A DNA stretch of 64,000 nt from Rheum nobile (Eukaryota > Streptophyta > Magnoliopsida > Caryophyllales > Polygonaceae), in NCBI GenBank assembly GCA_027886185.1, contig WOAB01000142.1, positions 2,914,001 through 2,978,000 of the forward strand. Direction: 5' to 3'. The notes under the pieces were generated by a model. The model did no database searches. It saw only the letters and a list, made by a program, of their open reading frames with translations, and was not told the origin of the DNA. The position numbers and the translations under genes were made by a program. Numbering within the stretch: the stretch's first letter is position 1; every line of letters starts with the position of its first letter. Positions 31,531 through 42,123 of this stretch are shown piece by piece.

Positions 31531-31667
31531 ACCTCTCGATCCACCATCGCGTTCACCTACTCACGCGAGGCTCCAAACACAGCATTCCACTTATCCAACC
31601 ACAGAAGCAACCCGCGCGACTTCCCACCAAGATCATTGATCCGGCATTCACAAGCAGGAACGCATCA

Positions 31668-32477
31668 ACTGGCATCAGAGCCTTTGATCTTGTAAGTCGC
31701 TTGTCAAGTTTCATTTGTTCACAATTTTTCTCCCCCATCATCCTTGCTTCCGCGTCTTGTCAAAAAAAAAACTCTTCAAACACATGCTAGTCCTTTCGGT
31801 TTCTACAAGAGAATCTCTTGACCGATAATTGCTTGATCACCTCGCGAAAATTGTGTGATTTGCTTTGCATGAAATCTGCCGTAATTAATTGATTGATTTC
31901 CTTAATTAATTGCTTAAATTTCTCTAGGATATCTTGCCATATTCTCTCGTGTGACCGTTATAAATCTGCAACAAATCTTCTCTCTCCCCTATCGCGTAAA
32001 TCTCGCCATTTCTTTCCTTAAGTTACTTAGCCGTTTATTTTTTATTTTATTTCATTGAATTCTTATCCGATCTTCAATCACAAGTCAAAGACTAAGATTC
32101 GGATTTGAATTTCAAAATTCAAAAGTCAAGGTCGCATTAAAAAAATAAAAGACGCGATAATTCAAAAAAAAAAAAAGGAAAGCCAAAATAAGGCAACCTT
32201 CTTCCCCCTATTCAACTAGGCTCATCTTCTTCATCTCTCCACCGTCTAGTGTCACACTTGAAGGTGTGTCTTGTGTGTCTGCGTTGTTTACGTAAAAGGT
32301 TAGGACTTCATTCTTTTGGTTTCGTTTGCTTTTGTGCTTGCATATCACACTTGCTTTGCTTGCCTTAAGCCTCCCTCACGACCAAAAGAACGCGCCTTCC
32401 TACGTGAACACTTGTGTCTTGATACGTGCTTGCTTGTTCTTTGGTTTTGTATTGTCTTTTGTTCGTTTTTACTCACG
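31668..32477 (+). other. Primer site and leader
   Basis: Primer site ACTGGCATCAGAGCC at 31668-31682. The leader is AT-rich with no supported gene before the ATG at 32478. Confidence 0.75.
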
Positions 32478-33203
32478 ATGTCTAGTCACATTGTCTTAGG
32501 AAATGAGAACGCACCAAATCTACCCTTGGTGCCACAACAAGACCAACACAATGAACCTCCCAGTCTGGAGCTCTCCGCGCCACAACACGAGATATAGGAG
32601 TTACGACGCCAAGTTGCTCAACTCCAAGCCATACAGGTGTTACGACGCCAAGTGCAATGCAATGAACCATCATCCGCGTCGCAAGACAGCAGAGCACGTC
32701 ACAACGCGCGAGAAGCTACTACACCGCGACGACCAAGTCGACGCCCACGGTGCGAAGAACCTCGCGTGAAGACACCTGCCATAACACCCATCACGTTCGA
32801 CGTTCGTGACCACCTTGGCTACCAGAGTGCGCGCACACCACGCTATGGCTCCTATGGCTATGCCTCCACGACGCCGACGATCCATGATGCCTTTGAGAAG
32901 TTCGACGACGAGGAATTCGAAGACTCAGGTATGCGAAATTCCCGCTCTTATCACCCTTATCTTGGTGATCCTTTTGAGTTGCAAGGTCGGCCAACGGACT
33001 GGATTCCGCCACCGCGGCTCCAGGTCCAATCCCGCCAGTCATTCCAGGCCAACATGGCACACGCGGCCAGCGCCGTGAAGAAAGGATGCGCGACTATCGT
33101 CAATGCGGCGAGGGAAATGTCCAGCCGCGACAACGACGCCGCGCCGATTCCAACGCGCACCAACCAGAACCGATCGCGCCCCGCCACCGACGCCATGAAG
33201 TGA
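32478..33203 (+). pseudogene. Gag-like N-terminal region, one stop
   Basis: ATG at 32478 (MSSHIVLGNENAP) opens 39 codons to a TAG, after which the same frame continues ELRRQVAQLQAIQ and runs to 33203. Composition is Gln/Arg-rich with a coiled-coil-like start, then FEKFDDEEF and RPTDWIPPP. The normal capsid motifs of Ty3 Gag are not visible, so either the capsid core is lost or it is too divergent to see. A frameshift at about 33200 links it to the next part. Confidence 0.55.
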
Positions 33204-34666
33204 AGGTCCACCAACAGCTCAACCGCCGCCATCACTCATCTTGGCAACATCAAGGCCAACGCATGTATGACCCTAACACTAGTCCCTCCATTACTACTGA
33301 TGTGCGTGCTCAGGTCTCAGGATCCATCGCGTACAACCAAGGCCGTGACTCCAACCTCGTGATGCCCAATTACACGGCCTCTCACACGACCGTGCCAATG
33401 GCCCCCTTCAAGGGCAATGATCGCGAACATGACATTGAATGCTTCTAGTGTGGAGGGCACGTCCACTACTAAAGGGATTGTCCGAACACCAAGACGGTCC
33501 TCCTCTCCATAATTGCCGCGGGATATGAGTCTTACGAGGAGCAGGAGACCCAGCTTCAGACAATTGAAGGATTCCACGATGACACCAAGGAGGCCCACAC
33601 GTGTGAGGCTACCGCGCTCCATGCAGGCACACCATTGAGCCTCGTCACGCGGCGCATTCTCACCGTCCAGGAAGGCAACCTTGTCGAACAGTGCGAGACT
33701 CTCGTCCACACGCGTTGCTTGGTTAAGACCGCGTCGTTGAGTGTCATCAACGATGGAGGCAGCTGTTGCAACATCGTCAATGCAAAGGTGGTCAACCATC
33801 TCAGCATGCCGACAACGCCTCATCCGTAACCATATGGCCTACAAGGGATATCTTCAAGCTCAGGTAACATTGTCTCACGGCAGTGTCTTATACCCTTTTC
33901 CATTGGTCGCTACCATGACACCATTTTATGTGATGTGATTGCAATGGACGCCACCCATCTCTTGCTTGGGCGTCTATGGCAGTCCGATCATCGTGTACTT
34001 CACAATGGGTATCTAAACACCTATGTGTTTACCTACCACGGGAAGCGCGTGACTTTATTACCTATGTCTCTCCATGAAATTTTACAGGCTCAGGTCGAGC
34101 GTGATCGAGAAAAGACTATGGAAGCAGCAAAGCCCGCGTCAACATCAATGCGACCCCACTCAGATCCTAGAGATGCTTCCAACACCCCAGCCCCAAGTAG
34201 CAGGACAACGCGTTATTCCACAAGGCACGACGTCGTTTCCCAAAACAAAGAGCCCAACGCCCGATGTAGTGGCCAGGAAGGTGCAAAGACCGCATTAAAA
34301 GGAACCTTTGAGCACAACTTGCTTCTTGCCCAACCTAGCGACCTCCCTGCTACCTTGCACGGCAACGTGCCATGTTTCATGTTGGTGCCAACGCGTTGCA
34401 CTCCAGAGACCCCTATCAGGGAAGCTTTGCCAGAGGCGCCTCCCCAAGCTCTACCAGCCTTGCGTGGCATTCAAAACACAATCGCCTGGGTGACTGGTGC
34501 CTATCTGCACACACGCGGCCGTCGTCGATTCGTGTTCGACACCAGAGACCTCCATTGGGTGCACTTGCAAAATGACCGATTCCATTCGCGGCGCAAGCAC
34601 CAGTTGGCTCCATGCGGAGAGGGGCCATTCTGCGTCGTGAAAGCCATTCGAGATAAAGCTTACTAG
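33204..34666 (+). pseudogene. pol: Zinc knuckle, protease and integrase tail fused in one frame
   Basis: One reading frame from about 33086 to 34666 with four stops. A zinc knuckle frame C-x2-C-x4-H-x4-C at about 33437-33480 has stops at two variable positions. Protease region: VINDGGSCCNIV (substrate strand), then ILCDVIAMDATHLLLGRLWQ and YVFTYHGKRVTLLPM, the pattern of plant Ty3 proteases. The final 243 codons (33935-34666) are open: after LPALRGIQ, which looks like the start of RT, the frame passes straight to RRRFVFDTRDLHWVHL, HSRRKHQLAPCGEGPF and VVKAIRDKAY, the integrase C-terminal domain. The enzymes in between are deleted in frame. Confidence 0.72.
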
Positions 34667-34788
34667 ATTGAGCTGCCCAGAGACTTTGGCGTCCATGCGA
34701 CCTCTGACGTCGCAGATTTGGACGAAAATGGGGAGCACAAGCTCGATGTTGGTGAAGTGGGGACGCTTCACAGCCAAGTGGGGGAGGG

Positions 34789-35658
34789 TGATGCGACCCT
34801 GCCCTCCATGACGGCTATAGAAGAAGAAGCCATGACCGTGAGCTCAGAAGGACCAAGTACGAAGACCGCGATCTTCCTCACACCACTCGCATCGAGTACA
34901 GAGACCGCGATCTTCATCATACTTCTCACATCTGGTACAGAGACCGCGATCCCCTTCAAGCGCTTCCAGCAAGCTCAGAGATCGCGTTCTATCTCAAGAT
35001 CCTTTCCACCATCAATGACCGCATTCTTTGAATTGTTTTGTATTTATTAAACATCATTATTTTCAATGTTTTTCTTTTGGGTGTGTGTTCCACGAGTGTC
35101 ACGTGGGCCAGCCCATTAAGCGAGACTCGGCCCATCTGAGTCCCTCTATCTCCTATAAAAGGTCATCTCGACCTTCTGTACTAGGTTACGTCTAAATTGA
35201 ATCAAAGCTTAAGTTTGAGAGCCTATCGCCTCCTTCCTTTGATTGGACGTCAAACACTTATCTTTGTCTTTTCATCTCCTTCACTCTGTCGCCAACGGTA
35301 TGGCATACACTCGATCTTTATCGAGTTTATCCAACTCTGTCGCCGACGATACGGCCAATCACTCGATCTTCATCGAGTTTATCCAACTCCGTCGCCGACG
35401 CTACGGCCAATCACTCGATCTACTCGAGTCTATCCCATCCGCTGCCGACGCTATGGCCTCCACTCGATCTCCATCGAGTCTATCCTCTCCGCTGCCGATG
35501 CTACGGCTTCGCTCACCTCTCGAGCCACCATCCACCATCGCGTTCACCTACTCATGCGAGGCTCCAAACACCACGTTCCACTTATCCAACCACAGAAGCA
35601 ACCCGCGCGACTTCCCACCAAGATCATCGATCCGACATTCACAAGCAGGAACGAACCA
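34789..35658 (+). repeat. 3' LTR, 870 bases
   Basis: Same length as the 5' LTR; differs at scattered sites, more in the tandem array (for example GTCGCCAACGGTATGG for GCCGCCGACGCTACGG). Preceded by the purine tract AAGTGGGGGAGGG; followed by GTAAC. Confidence 0.92.
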
Positions 35659-35663
35659 GTAAC

Positions 35664-35722
35664 CTTCTGGGAAGTCTCCGAGTTGGCACGAGATGGCATT
35701 TTGTAAAGCCTCATATCTTACA
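35664..35722 (+). repeat. Cassandra 3' LTR, right part
   Basis: CTTCTGGGAAGTCTCCGAG resumes the 5S-like segment broken at 30797 and ends ATATCTTACA, then AATTG. Confidence 0.85.
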
Positions 35723-35969
35723 AATTGTATGTCAAAAAAATCCAGCCATACTCGTTGAATACTGCTATAGATGTTATACAAATTTTGTTCTGGTTTATAG
35801 TCATATAAACTATTCAAATTTATCCTTTTCATCATAGAAACTATACATGTTGAATACTGTTTCAGTTTATAGTAGATTGTATTCACATTTTACATAATAA
35901 TGCTCTAGATGTTTTAACCCGTTTGCAACTTACAGTGAGTTCATCAAAGAGAGATAATTCTGGTGCAAA
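35723..35969. other. AT-rich DNA, nothing recognised
   Basis: No ORF or repeat identified between the Cassandra end and the copia gag remnant; only short phrases such as ACTATACATGTTGAATACTG occur twice. Confidence 0.5.
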
Positions 35970-36026
35970 TTTGGGCATTGCATCTACCGACCAATTGAAT
36001 CAGTCTAATTTTGTCACTTCTTGCTC
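35970..36026 (+). pseudogene. Copia gag remnant, left part
   Basis: Short stretch whose frame continues across the LINE insertion into 48375-48594. It ends in the 11-base ACTTCTTGCTC (36016-36026) that is duplicated at 48364-48374. Assigned as copia Gag only because of the right part, so support here is mainly frame continuity. Confidence 0.5.
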
Positions 36027-36084
36027 GTAATTTTTTTTTTATTAGGTAAAAATTAGACTGGAAACCACAGAAGAAACTGGTTTC

Positions 36085-36721
36085 TCAATCTATAGCATCC
36101 TTTCGGATGAGAATTATAAATTCTAGGCTATTTCTAAAGTCTTCCAAGGAACTCTGTTGGACCTTCTTCGCGATGAAATCAGCCACGACGTTTGTTTCCC
36201 GGAAGACGTGAGAAATTTGCACTGACGAAAAAAGTTGTAAAACACACAGGATATCAGAAATTAACATTTTAATATCACATGGACAGTGCCAGATTTGATT
36301 AAGAACATTCACAATGGTAAGGTTGTCGCATTCAAGTTGAATGTTGGTAATGCCTAATTCATAGGCCTTTACCAGGGTATTTCTTACTGCCAATGTGTAT
36401 GTTTTTAGCGGGATTGAGGTACCACATTTATCCCCAAAAAGGAAAATTGGTTTACCCATATTGTTCCTAAAAATGTAGCCAAAACTAGATTCACCACTGG
36501 TTCTGGTGGATCCATCTGTGTTGATTTTAATAATATTATCCGGTGATTTTTTCCATTTCTTTGTTGGTCGTCTAACAATGTTCGTTCTATGAGTTTTTTG
36601 TTTGTCTTCTGTTAAACAGTCAGGGTTCCAGCTCTTCGTCTTATTCCAGTTCTCAATTTGTCTCTTAATGTAGAGTGGTACATCCTTTATGGAGTCGGCA
36701 TCATCGTTTGTTCTTCCAAAG
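36085..36721 (-). pseudogene. LINE C-terminal RNase H domain
   Basis: Over 200 open codons of the RNase H domain fused to plant LINE RTs. KINTDGSTRTSG gives the first catalytic Asp, LECDNLTIVNVLN the second, and ETNVVADFIAKK the last Asp. The helix that should hold the catalytic Glu reads YTLAVRNTLVKAYELG and lacks it at the usual place. It starts FGRTNDDADS at the composite border. Upstream domains are at 48168-48363 on the far side of the insert. Confidence 0.8.
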
Positions 36722-37281
36722 TGATACAAATCCGATGGCTCGGATCTCGTCTAAAGTCGGATCTAGGTAGGAAATGGTCTCGGATCCTTCTCTTGGTAAC
36801 CAGACAAGTACGAACCATCGAGAAGGATGGTCTGCAGCTCTCTTATGCTCGCTTGGGCGAGGGTGGGGCGAGAGTGAAGGTTGTGTTTGTGAACCGTGAC
36901 GTGGTTCAATCGGGTCTAACCAGTTTTGTGACGCCGAGGCCTAAGGGGAGGAGTTCAACTCAACTACGAAGCTTAGGCATAAATTTCAACGTAACTAAAA
37001 CGATTACAAGTGAAGGCTATATATAGCCAAAATAGTGCACGGCCTTGATGGGCCTTTTTTTAACCTAATGGGCCGGGTCCATACGCAGATGGGCTCGCAC
37101 ACCAAAACAGGAATTAAGCTAAATATAGTAACTACTAAATAAGGAACTACTAAAAACGGAAAGTACTGAAATACATAGAAAAACTAATTAAATAGGCATG
37201 TCGGATGCCACGGGGGACGCCACGGTCTTGGTCTTCGGAGGCTCGCCGAAGCCTGGTTCAGGACTAGACAGGAGCGCATCA
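36722..37281 (-). repeat. LTR1 (A-type), 560 bases
   Basis: Plus strand TGATACAAATCC to GCGCATCA; in element direction TGATGCGC to GTATCA. Palindromic TATA region GGCTATATATAGCC at 37014-37027. Purine tract AAGGGAGGGAGAA lies just right on the minus strand. Confidence 0.88.
37014..37027 (-). promoter_or_regulatory. Palindromic TATA region of A-type LTR
   Basis: GGCTATATATAGCC reads the same on both strands. LTR3 has GGCTATATATAACC at 47966-47979. Confidence 0.6.
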
Positions 37282-38395
37282 TTCTCCCTCCCTTAGAATC
37301 AAAGCGTCCTCGCTTCGAACTGGTTGGGGCAAGGGAAAGAATGTGCACGGCAGCCAGCGAGAGCGCTGCACCAAAATGGGGCTCGGGGCCGACTCGAGGC
37401 ACCTCAAAGATCAGCAAGTATGGCTCGGGTGCGGGAGAGGTCTTGGCGGTAGGTGACTTGAACATTAACGTGCGGGGCAGGGCCGCTAGCTCGCTGAAGG
37501 TGGGTATTGGAACTGGTGCCTGGGGCAAGTCTGGCACGCGTGCAGGTAGGGCTGCCATGGGCAGCGGCGCTAGAGGCGTTGGTGCGGGAGCTGCGCTGGA
37601 AGTCGGTGCGGGAAGCACATGCGCAACGCAGTGCAGGCTTTGGAGATGAGCCACCAGGCAGCGCAGCTCCTGTATTTCTCTTTGTTCTGCTGAGAGTTGT
37701 TGCATCAGCGTGTCTTGGAGAGGTGGGGTCGGTGCTGCGATCGGCACTACCGGCATGGGCTCCATGGTGTGCACTGGAGCACGCTCGGGGACGGGCCGGC
37801 TAGGGAGATCGGAGTAGCGCGCTCTAGGGCACTCAGGGGAGTGCGCTGGAACGCGCTCTGTGTGGTACACGAGCTGGGGTCGAGACAGTCGACGTGTGCG
37901 CGCTGTGTGAGCCTCGGCATCAAGCTCCGGGGCAAAGTGTCGCGTCATGACACACACGAGATGTTCCCAAGTCTCAATAGGAGACCGACCACGGTCCCAT
38001 CGATCATCCTCATCGCGATACCACCAGTCGAGGGAATAGTTGGTGAAGCAATGAATGGCAACGTCGCATTGCTCATACTTGTCGTAGTCTCGATGGCTAA
38101 AGTAGTAAGCCATATAGCGGGCCCACTCCAAGAACGGGTCGGAGTTGTCATACCCGGAAAAATGCCTAAGGCGCAACTGCATGACGGTTCGGGGCCGCTG
38201 ACTAGTATCCCGTCGGTCTTGGACCACGTGGTGGTTGTCGATGTCGTAGTGCTCGGGAGGGCGCCAGTCCGATCGTCGACAAGTCATGGAGGCGGTGCAA
38301 GGGAAATATATGGTAAATGGGAAAGGGTGGTTAACGAGAGAGAGGGAAATTGGTTTTAAATTTTGAATTTGAAATTCAAAAAGGAGATCGGCCAA
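37282..38395 (-). CDS. gag: Gag-like protein of gag-only element A
   Basis: Open minus-strand frame; the likely start is MTCRRSDWRPPEHYD at about 38286, since the D copy starts MACRLSDWCPP. Gag core: FSGYDNSDPFLEWARYMAYYFSHRDYDKYEQ, then SLDWWYRDEDDRW and TWEHLVCVMTRHFAPE, as in plant retrotransposon-gag domains. A Pro/Ala-rich region with THRE-like repeats follows and the frame ends inside LTR1 (stop near 37184). No zinc knuckle, protease or polymerase is present, so the element is of the TR-GAG type and depends on enzymes from others. Confidence 0.8.
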
Positions 38396-38859
38396 GATAT
38401 GGTTAAGAGATTTGGGAAAGATATGGATAAGATCTTCGGTGAAGGAAAGATCTTGTTGGGAAATGATATATCGGATAAGGCAAGTGCGGATGAGGTGGGA
38501 TTTTGGATAAGGAAAAGGGAAGGGGTTGGCGAGGGAGCGGCTGCTGTGGCCGCGGTCACGGCTGTTGCGGCCGCGGTCGCGGCTTGCGGCTAGGGTTTGG
38601 GCAGCAGGGAAGGGTTCGTATTTTGGCCTTTTGAGGGGTCAAACGATGTCCGTTTTGGACGAATTTTATATACACGGACTCATATCGAGATGTTATACAG
38701 GTTTATGGAAGAAAAATTAAGAAAACAAAAAGAAAAAAATTGGGCGAAATCTGGACAGAAGTCGAGTTCGGTTTTGGGAGTTTTAATGGTGATGATGGGT
38801 AGGGAGAAAGGAAAGAGAAGGAAAGACACACCTCGTACCCCTGGCGCTCTGATACCAAT
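38396..38859 (-). other. Leader of element A with primer site and CpG motifs
   Basis: Minus strand TTGGTATCAGAGCGCCAG at 38859-38842 is the primer site next to LTR2. CpG words GGCCGCGGTCACGGC and GCGGCCGCGGTCGCGG lie at 38548-38585. Confidence 0.78.
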
Positions 38860-39095
38860 TGATACGAATCCGATGGCTCGGATCTTGTCTGAAGCCGAAT
38901 CTAGGTAGGAAATGGTCTCGGATCCTTCTCTTGGTAACCGGATAAGTACGAACCACCAGGAAGGATGGTCCGCGGATCTCTTATGCTCGATTGGGCGAGG
39001 GTGGGGCGAGAGTGAAGGTTGTGTTTGTGATAGACTTGGGACAAGTAACAAGGGTGACGTTGAAGGCTTAAGGGGCGGAGTTTTCTCACGACAAG
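38860..39095 (-). repeat. LTR2, left part (A-type start)
   Basis: Matches LTR1 from TGATACGAATCCGATGG to about 39030 (GTTGTGTTTGTGA), then switches to the sequence TAGACTTGGGACAAGTAACA found in LTR3. Interrupted after ACAAG by the Tat-type element. Confidence 0.85.
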
Positions 39096-39597
39096 TGTTT
39101 TGGGGCGAAAAGATCGGACGACCTAAATCGCCTTAGACGGGGTAACTAGTCGATCGGATAATAGAAATCAAACCAAACCAAGTAGACGATCAACCAATAA
39201 AGTACGAATACGAAATAGCAAAGTAATTTTATTGATATATTAACGATTGAGTCAGATCAAAGTACAACTTATCCTTGGAGGAAAGAAGATCGGATCGGAA
39301 TCGACCGGTGACCCTGAGGCTCGACCGGTGGAGATTGAGCGAGGTTCCGAGGAGAATAAGCTGGAATGGGTGTATCCTTTTGTTCTTCTCAGAGCAAGTC
39401 ATCGGATGTGTGTTGTAATCGTGTGTGTCGTTCCTTGCTTCGTTGTGTCCTATATATGGTAATCGTTCTTTGTCGTTTGTTACTCTTTTCCTACCATATC
39501 TCTCATTCAATCTGGGCGAGATTTTTGGGATATGCTCTTGATTACCATCTTTATGTCTGTGTTTAATGTTATGGTCGTTGCCATTGATCGATCATTT

Positions 39598-41968
39598 TGT
39601 AATATCCCTCATTTGGTAAGGAAAATTTTGAATTTTCTTATGCCCATATTACAAGTCAGATTAAATTCAGAGAAATACGGACATTCTATGAGATGTTTGA
39701 TCTCTGTAATATTTTTCTGAGTAATATAAAATACAGTTAATGTATTTTGGGTAAAAAGGGTCGTTCGTGTACGAATATATTTAACCCGGAGTTAAGAATA
39801 TTTTTACCCCTTGGTAAAAACGACAAAACGGGTCAAAGGGGGCAAAATTGGCCTTGACCGCACCCTGGCCGCACCCTGCCGCACCCGCGGCGAAGGCCAA
39901 TGCCAGTGGCGGTCACAAGTCGGCCACCGCAGCCCCACCGCACCCTGCCGTACCCCGCGGCCATCGTCAGCTCCGACGTCATCGCGATAAGTCGCAGGCC
40001 GTAGCTTGCCTTAGTTGGCCCCCTAGCTGACTATCTGGTCGGGCCACCTCCTCCTTGACATCATTGGTTGGTAAGCTCCATGCTTGGGGTATAAAAGAAG
40101 GAGGAGAAGCCATGGACGAGCTCCATCTTCTTCCTCTGAAAAATTCTCTGAAATCTCCATTGTTGTCAAGCTTGTGTGCTTCGTTTGAGAAGAGATCGAA
40201 CCCCTTTGAATGTTTACAAAGGTGATCTTAAGTGGGGTTCAAAGGCCTAAGAAGGTTGGGATCGAACCACAAACTAATCGAAGGCGAACGAATCAAATTG
40301 GGTGAGTTCGCCATCGAAGCTGTCAAAAGCTCGCCACTGGCACCTGACCGCACCCGCGGTGAGCCTTGTCCGGGGTGTGTGTTCTTGGGTGTTTGGCTTT
40401 GGGTGAGGCTTGACCCCTTTGATTCCTTCCTTATTCTTGTAGATTCATATATGTAGATATTGAATCTAACTTAGGGTCTCGTTATGGGTCGTTCCAGAGG
40501 GATTTAATATCCAGGATCTGTCCCAGTTTTAGACTCAGGAACCGTTGTCTCTAAGCTTGTTAAAGCTTTCGTCTGATCTAAGGCAAGTGGTGGTTCACTC
40601 TTGCTTATCATTCCATATTTCCATTAATTATCAATTGTTTAATTGTTAATTAATTTGGGATGATTTGTTGTTCTGTTGGGAATAGTTTGATAAATGATGT
40701 GAAAAGAATATGATATTATAATAGGTTGTATATCTGCTAGAACAACGCTATTATAGATATATTTTTATGATATTAGCCTGGAGGGCTTTGATATGATTAT
40801 TACTGTGTTGAACTGTTTAGTTAGCACGAGTATTCGTAGGAGCGATGGACTATTCGAGGTCCAGTCGTTTCTTAATAATGATTAATGGTGCAAAGGGTGA
40901 TAAACCCAAAAACCATTTGGTGGGTCATGACCGATCTCTATACTCGGGTATAGAGATGGTGGCACTTAACTGATGCTACAAATCTTGGGATTCGTCCCAT
41001 TCAGGAGTATGTCCCTCATGGCGAAACATATATCCTATATGTCCCTCATGATGAAACATATACTCAATATATATCCCTCATGGTGAAACATATATTTAAA
41101 AGTCTATAACGTGATGCGCATTTTGGAATTTAAATAAGATAAGTGCCGTCGTAGCACATGATTAATATACCTCAGACGAGTAGTGCAGCTAGGGAATAGT
41201 ACAACTAGGAAAGCTCATCTTGACTTTGATCAAAGTATCGTTCTCTTTCCAATCTGGATTCGCATTAAGCGGTGAGGTTGGTCGTGAACCGAAACATCAA
41301 GTCGTTATTGAACGCTTGTATGATTAATTAATGTTCCCCAACATTTGTCATATTTCCGATAAGACTCAATTCGTTGGAGTCTTCTTTGGGATTGATTTCT
41401 GTGAGACTTGGTCTTTCAAAATCTTCTCTTGATCATGCCTCTTCATATGTTTCAGTAGAGTATGGTGGTTGACTATCGTTATCGGTTTTGATTCGAGGAG
41501 CGATGAGTCTAACCTAATACGACTACTTCGAACCACTCTGCTTTGTACCATTGCATAGTCTTTCATTAGACTAACCAACCGTAATTGTTCTCTACATGGT
41601 TGGCTGGTGTCATCCATTCGATTCGGCACATCAGATAAGAATCCGAGAAACAAAGGCTAGAACGACTATAAAAGCAAACGGTATTTTAATGGATTTATCA
41701 GGTTGCGATCCTTGGCGGGTGATCTTTACGATCAAGACCCTTGTATTTATACTTTGCAAAGACTTCCGCTGATTACTCTGTTTTGTCCTATGGGGATTGG
41801 GATGTAATCCCCAGACATATGTTTTAACCAAAGATTTTGGTGTTTACATCATGATTATTGTTTATGATTTGTATTTAAACCGGTAAAGCCTGGGGTGGCT
41901 TCGGTGTGGAAACCGAGGTCACTGGCGGTAACACATTTCCAGATGGGTTACGATTTGGGGGTGTTACA
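39598..41968 (+). repeat. Solo LTR of a chromovirus, 2.37 kb
   Basis: TGTAATATCCCTC to GGGGGTGTTACA with flanks CATTT and TATTT (one mismatch), inside the Tat-type LTR. Homologous to the LTR at 21814-24142. CpG-rich stretch at 39855-39965 with CCGCACCCTG and CCGCACCCGCGG. TATA-like GTATAAAAGA at 40089-40098. An LTR left alone indicates recombination between the two LTRs of a former element. Confidence 0.88.
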
Positions 41969-41973
41969 TATTT

Positions 41974-42123
41974 AATGCTTGGGCGAGATCTCCGGAGCTG
42001 GTCGGGTGCTACTCGTCTGCAGGGTGTCCGATGCTTCTTTCTGGTTTCCCTTGGGCTCCGATTTTGTTTGGTTCTGGGCCTAGCTCGCTCGTCTGATCCT
42101 CTTGGAGAATTATGGGCCCAACA
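41974..42123 (-). repeat. Remainder of Tat-type 3' LTR
   Basis: Matches 45725-45875, ending GGGCCCAACA. In element direction the LTR begins TGTTGGGCCC right after RT codons. Confidence 0.9.

Larger units (their letters stand above)
30798..31667 (+). repeat. 5' LTR, 870 bases, with stem-loop tandem repeats
   Basis: TGATGC to GCATCA, so the LTR tips form a perfect 6-bp inverted repeat. CGCGATC-containing words at 30890-31040. Tandem repeats at 31299-31530. Confidence 0.92.
30798..35658 (+). mobile_element. Ty3/gypsy-type element lacking RT, RNase H and integrase core
   Basis: 4,861 bases with two 870-base LTRs (30798-31667 and 34789-35658), exact GTAAC target duplication in the Cassandra LTR, primer site TGGCATCAGAGCC, purine tract AAGTGGGGGAGGG. 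Inside are gag remnants, zinc knuckle, protease and an integrase C-terminal part fused in one frame. Non-autonomous deletion derivative. Confidence 0.9.
30334..35722 (+). mobile_element. Cassandra TRIM element split by an LTR retrotransposon
   Basis: Small terminal-repeat element. 5' LTR 30334-30535, primer site TGGTAGCAGAGTCG at 30538, internal region to 30653, 3' LTR 30654-30797 continuing at 35664-35722. Both LTRs contain the 3' half of a 5S rRNA sequence, which is the hallmark of Cassandra. Flanks GATTG and AATTG give a 5-bp duplication with one mismatch. Codes for nothing; it would depend on other elements. Confidence 0.88.

Noticed and set aside
32637..33235. Host gene in the 30.8-kb element
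   Set aside because: Enclosed by matching LTRs, followed in frame by zinc knuckle and protease; best read as degenerate Gag.
37697..38359. Long plus-strand ORF opposite element A gag
   Set aside because: Shadow of a GC-rich coding strand; the minus strand has a recognisable Gag core also found in element D.
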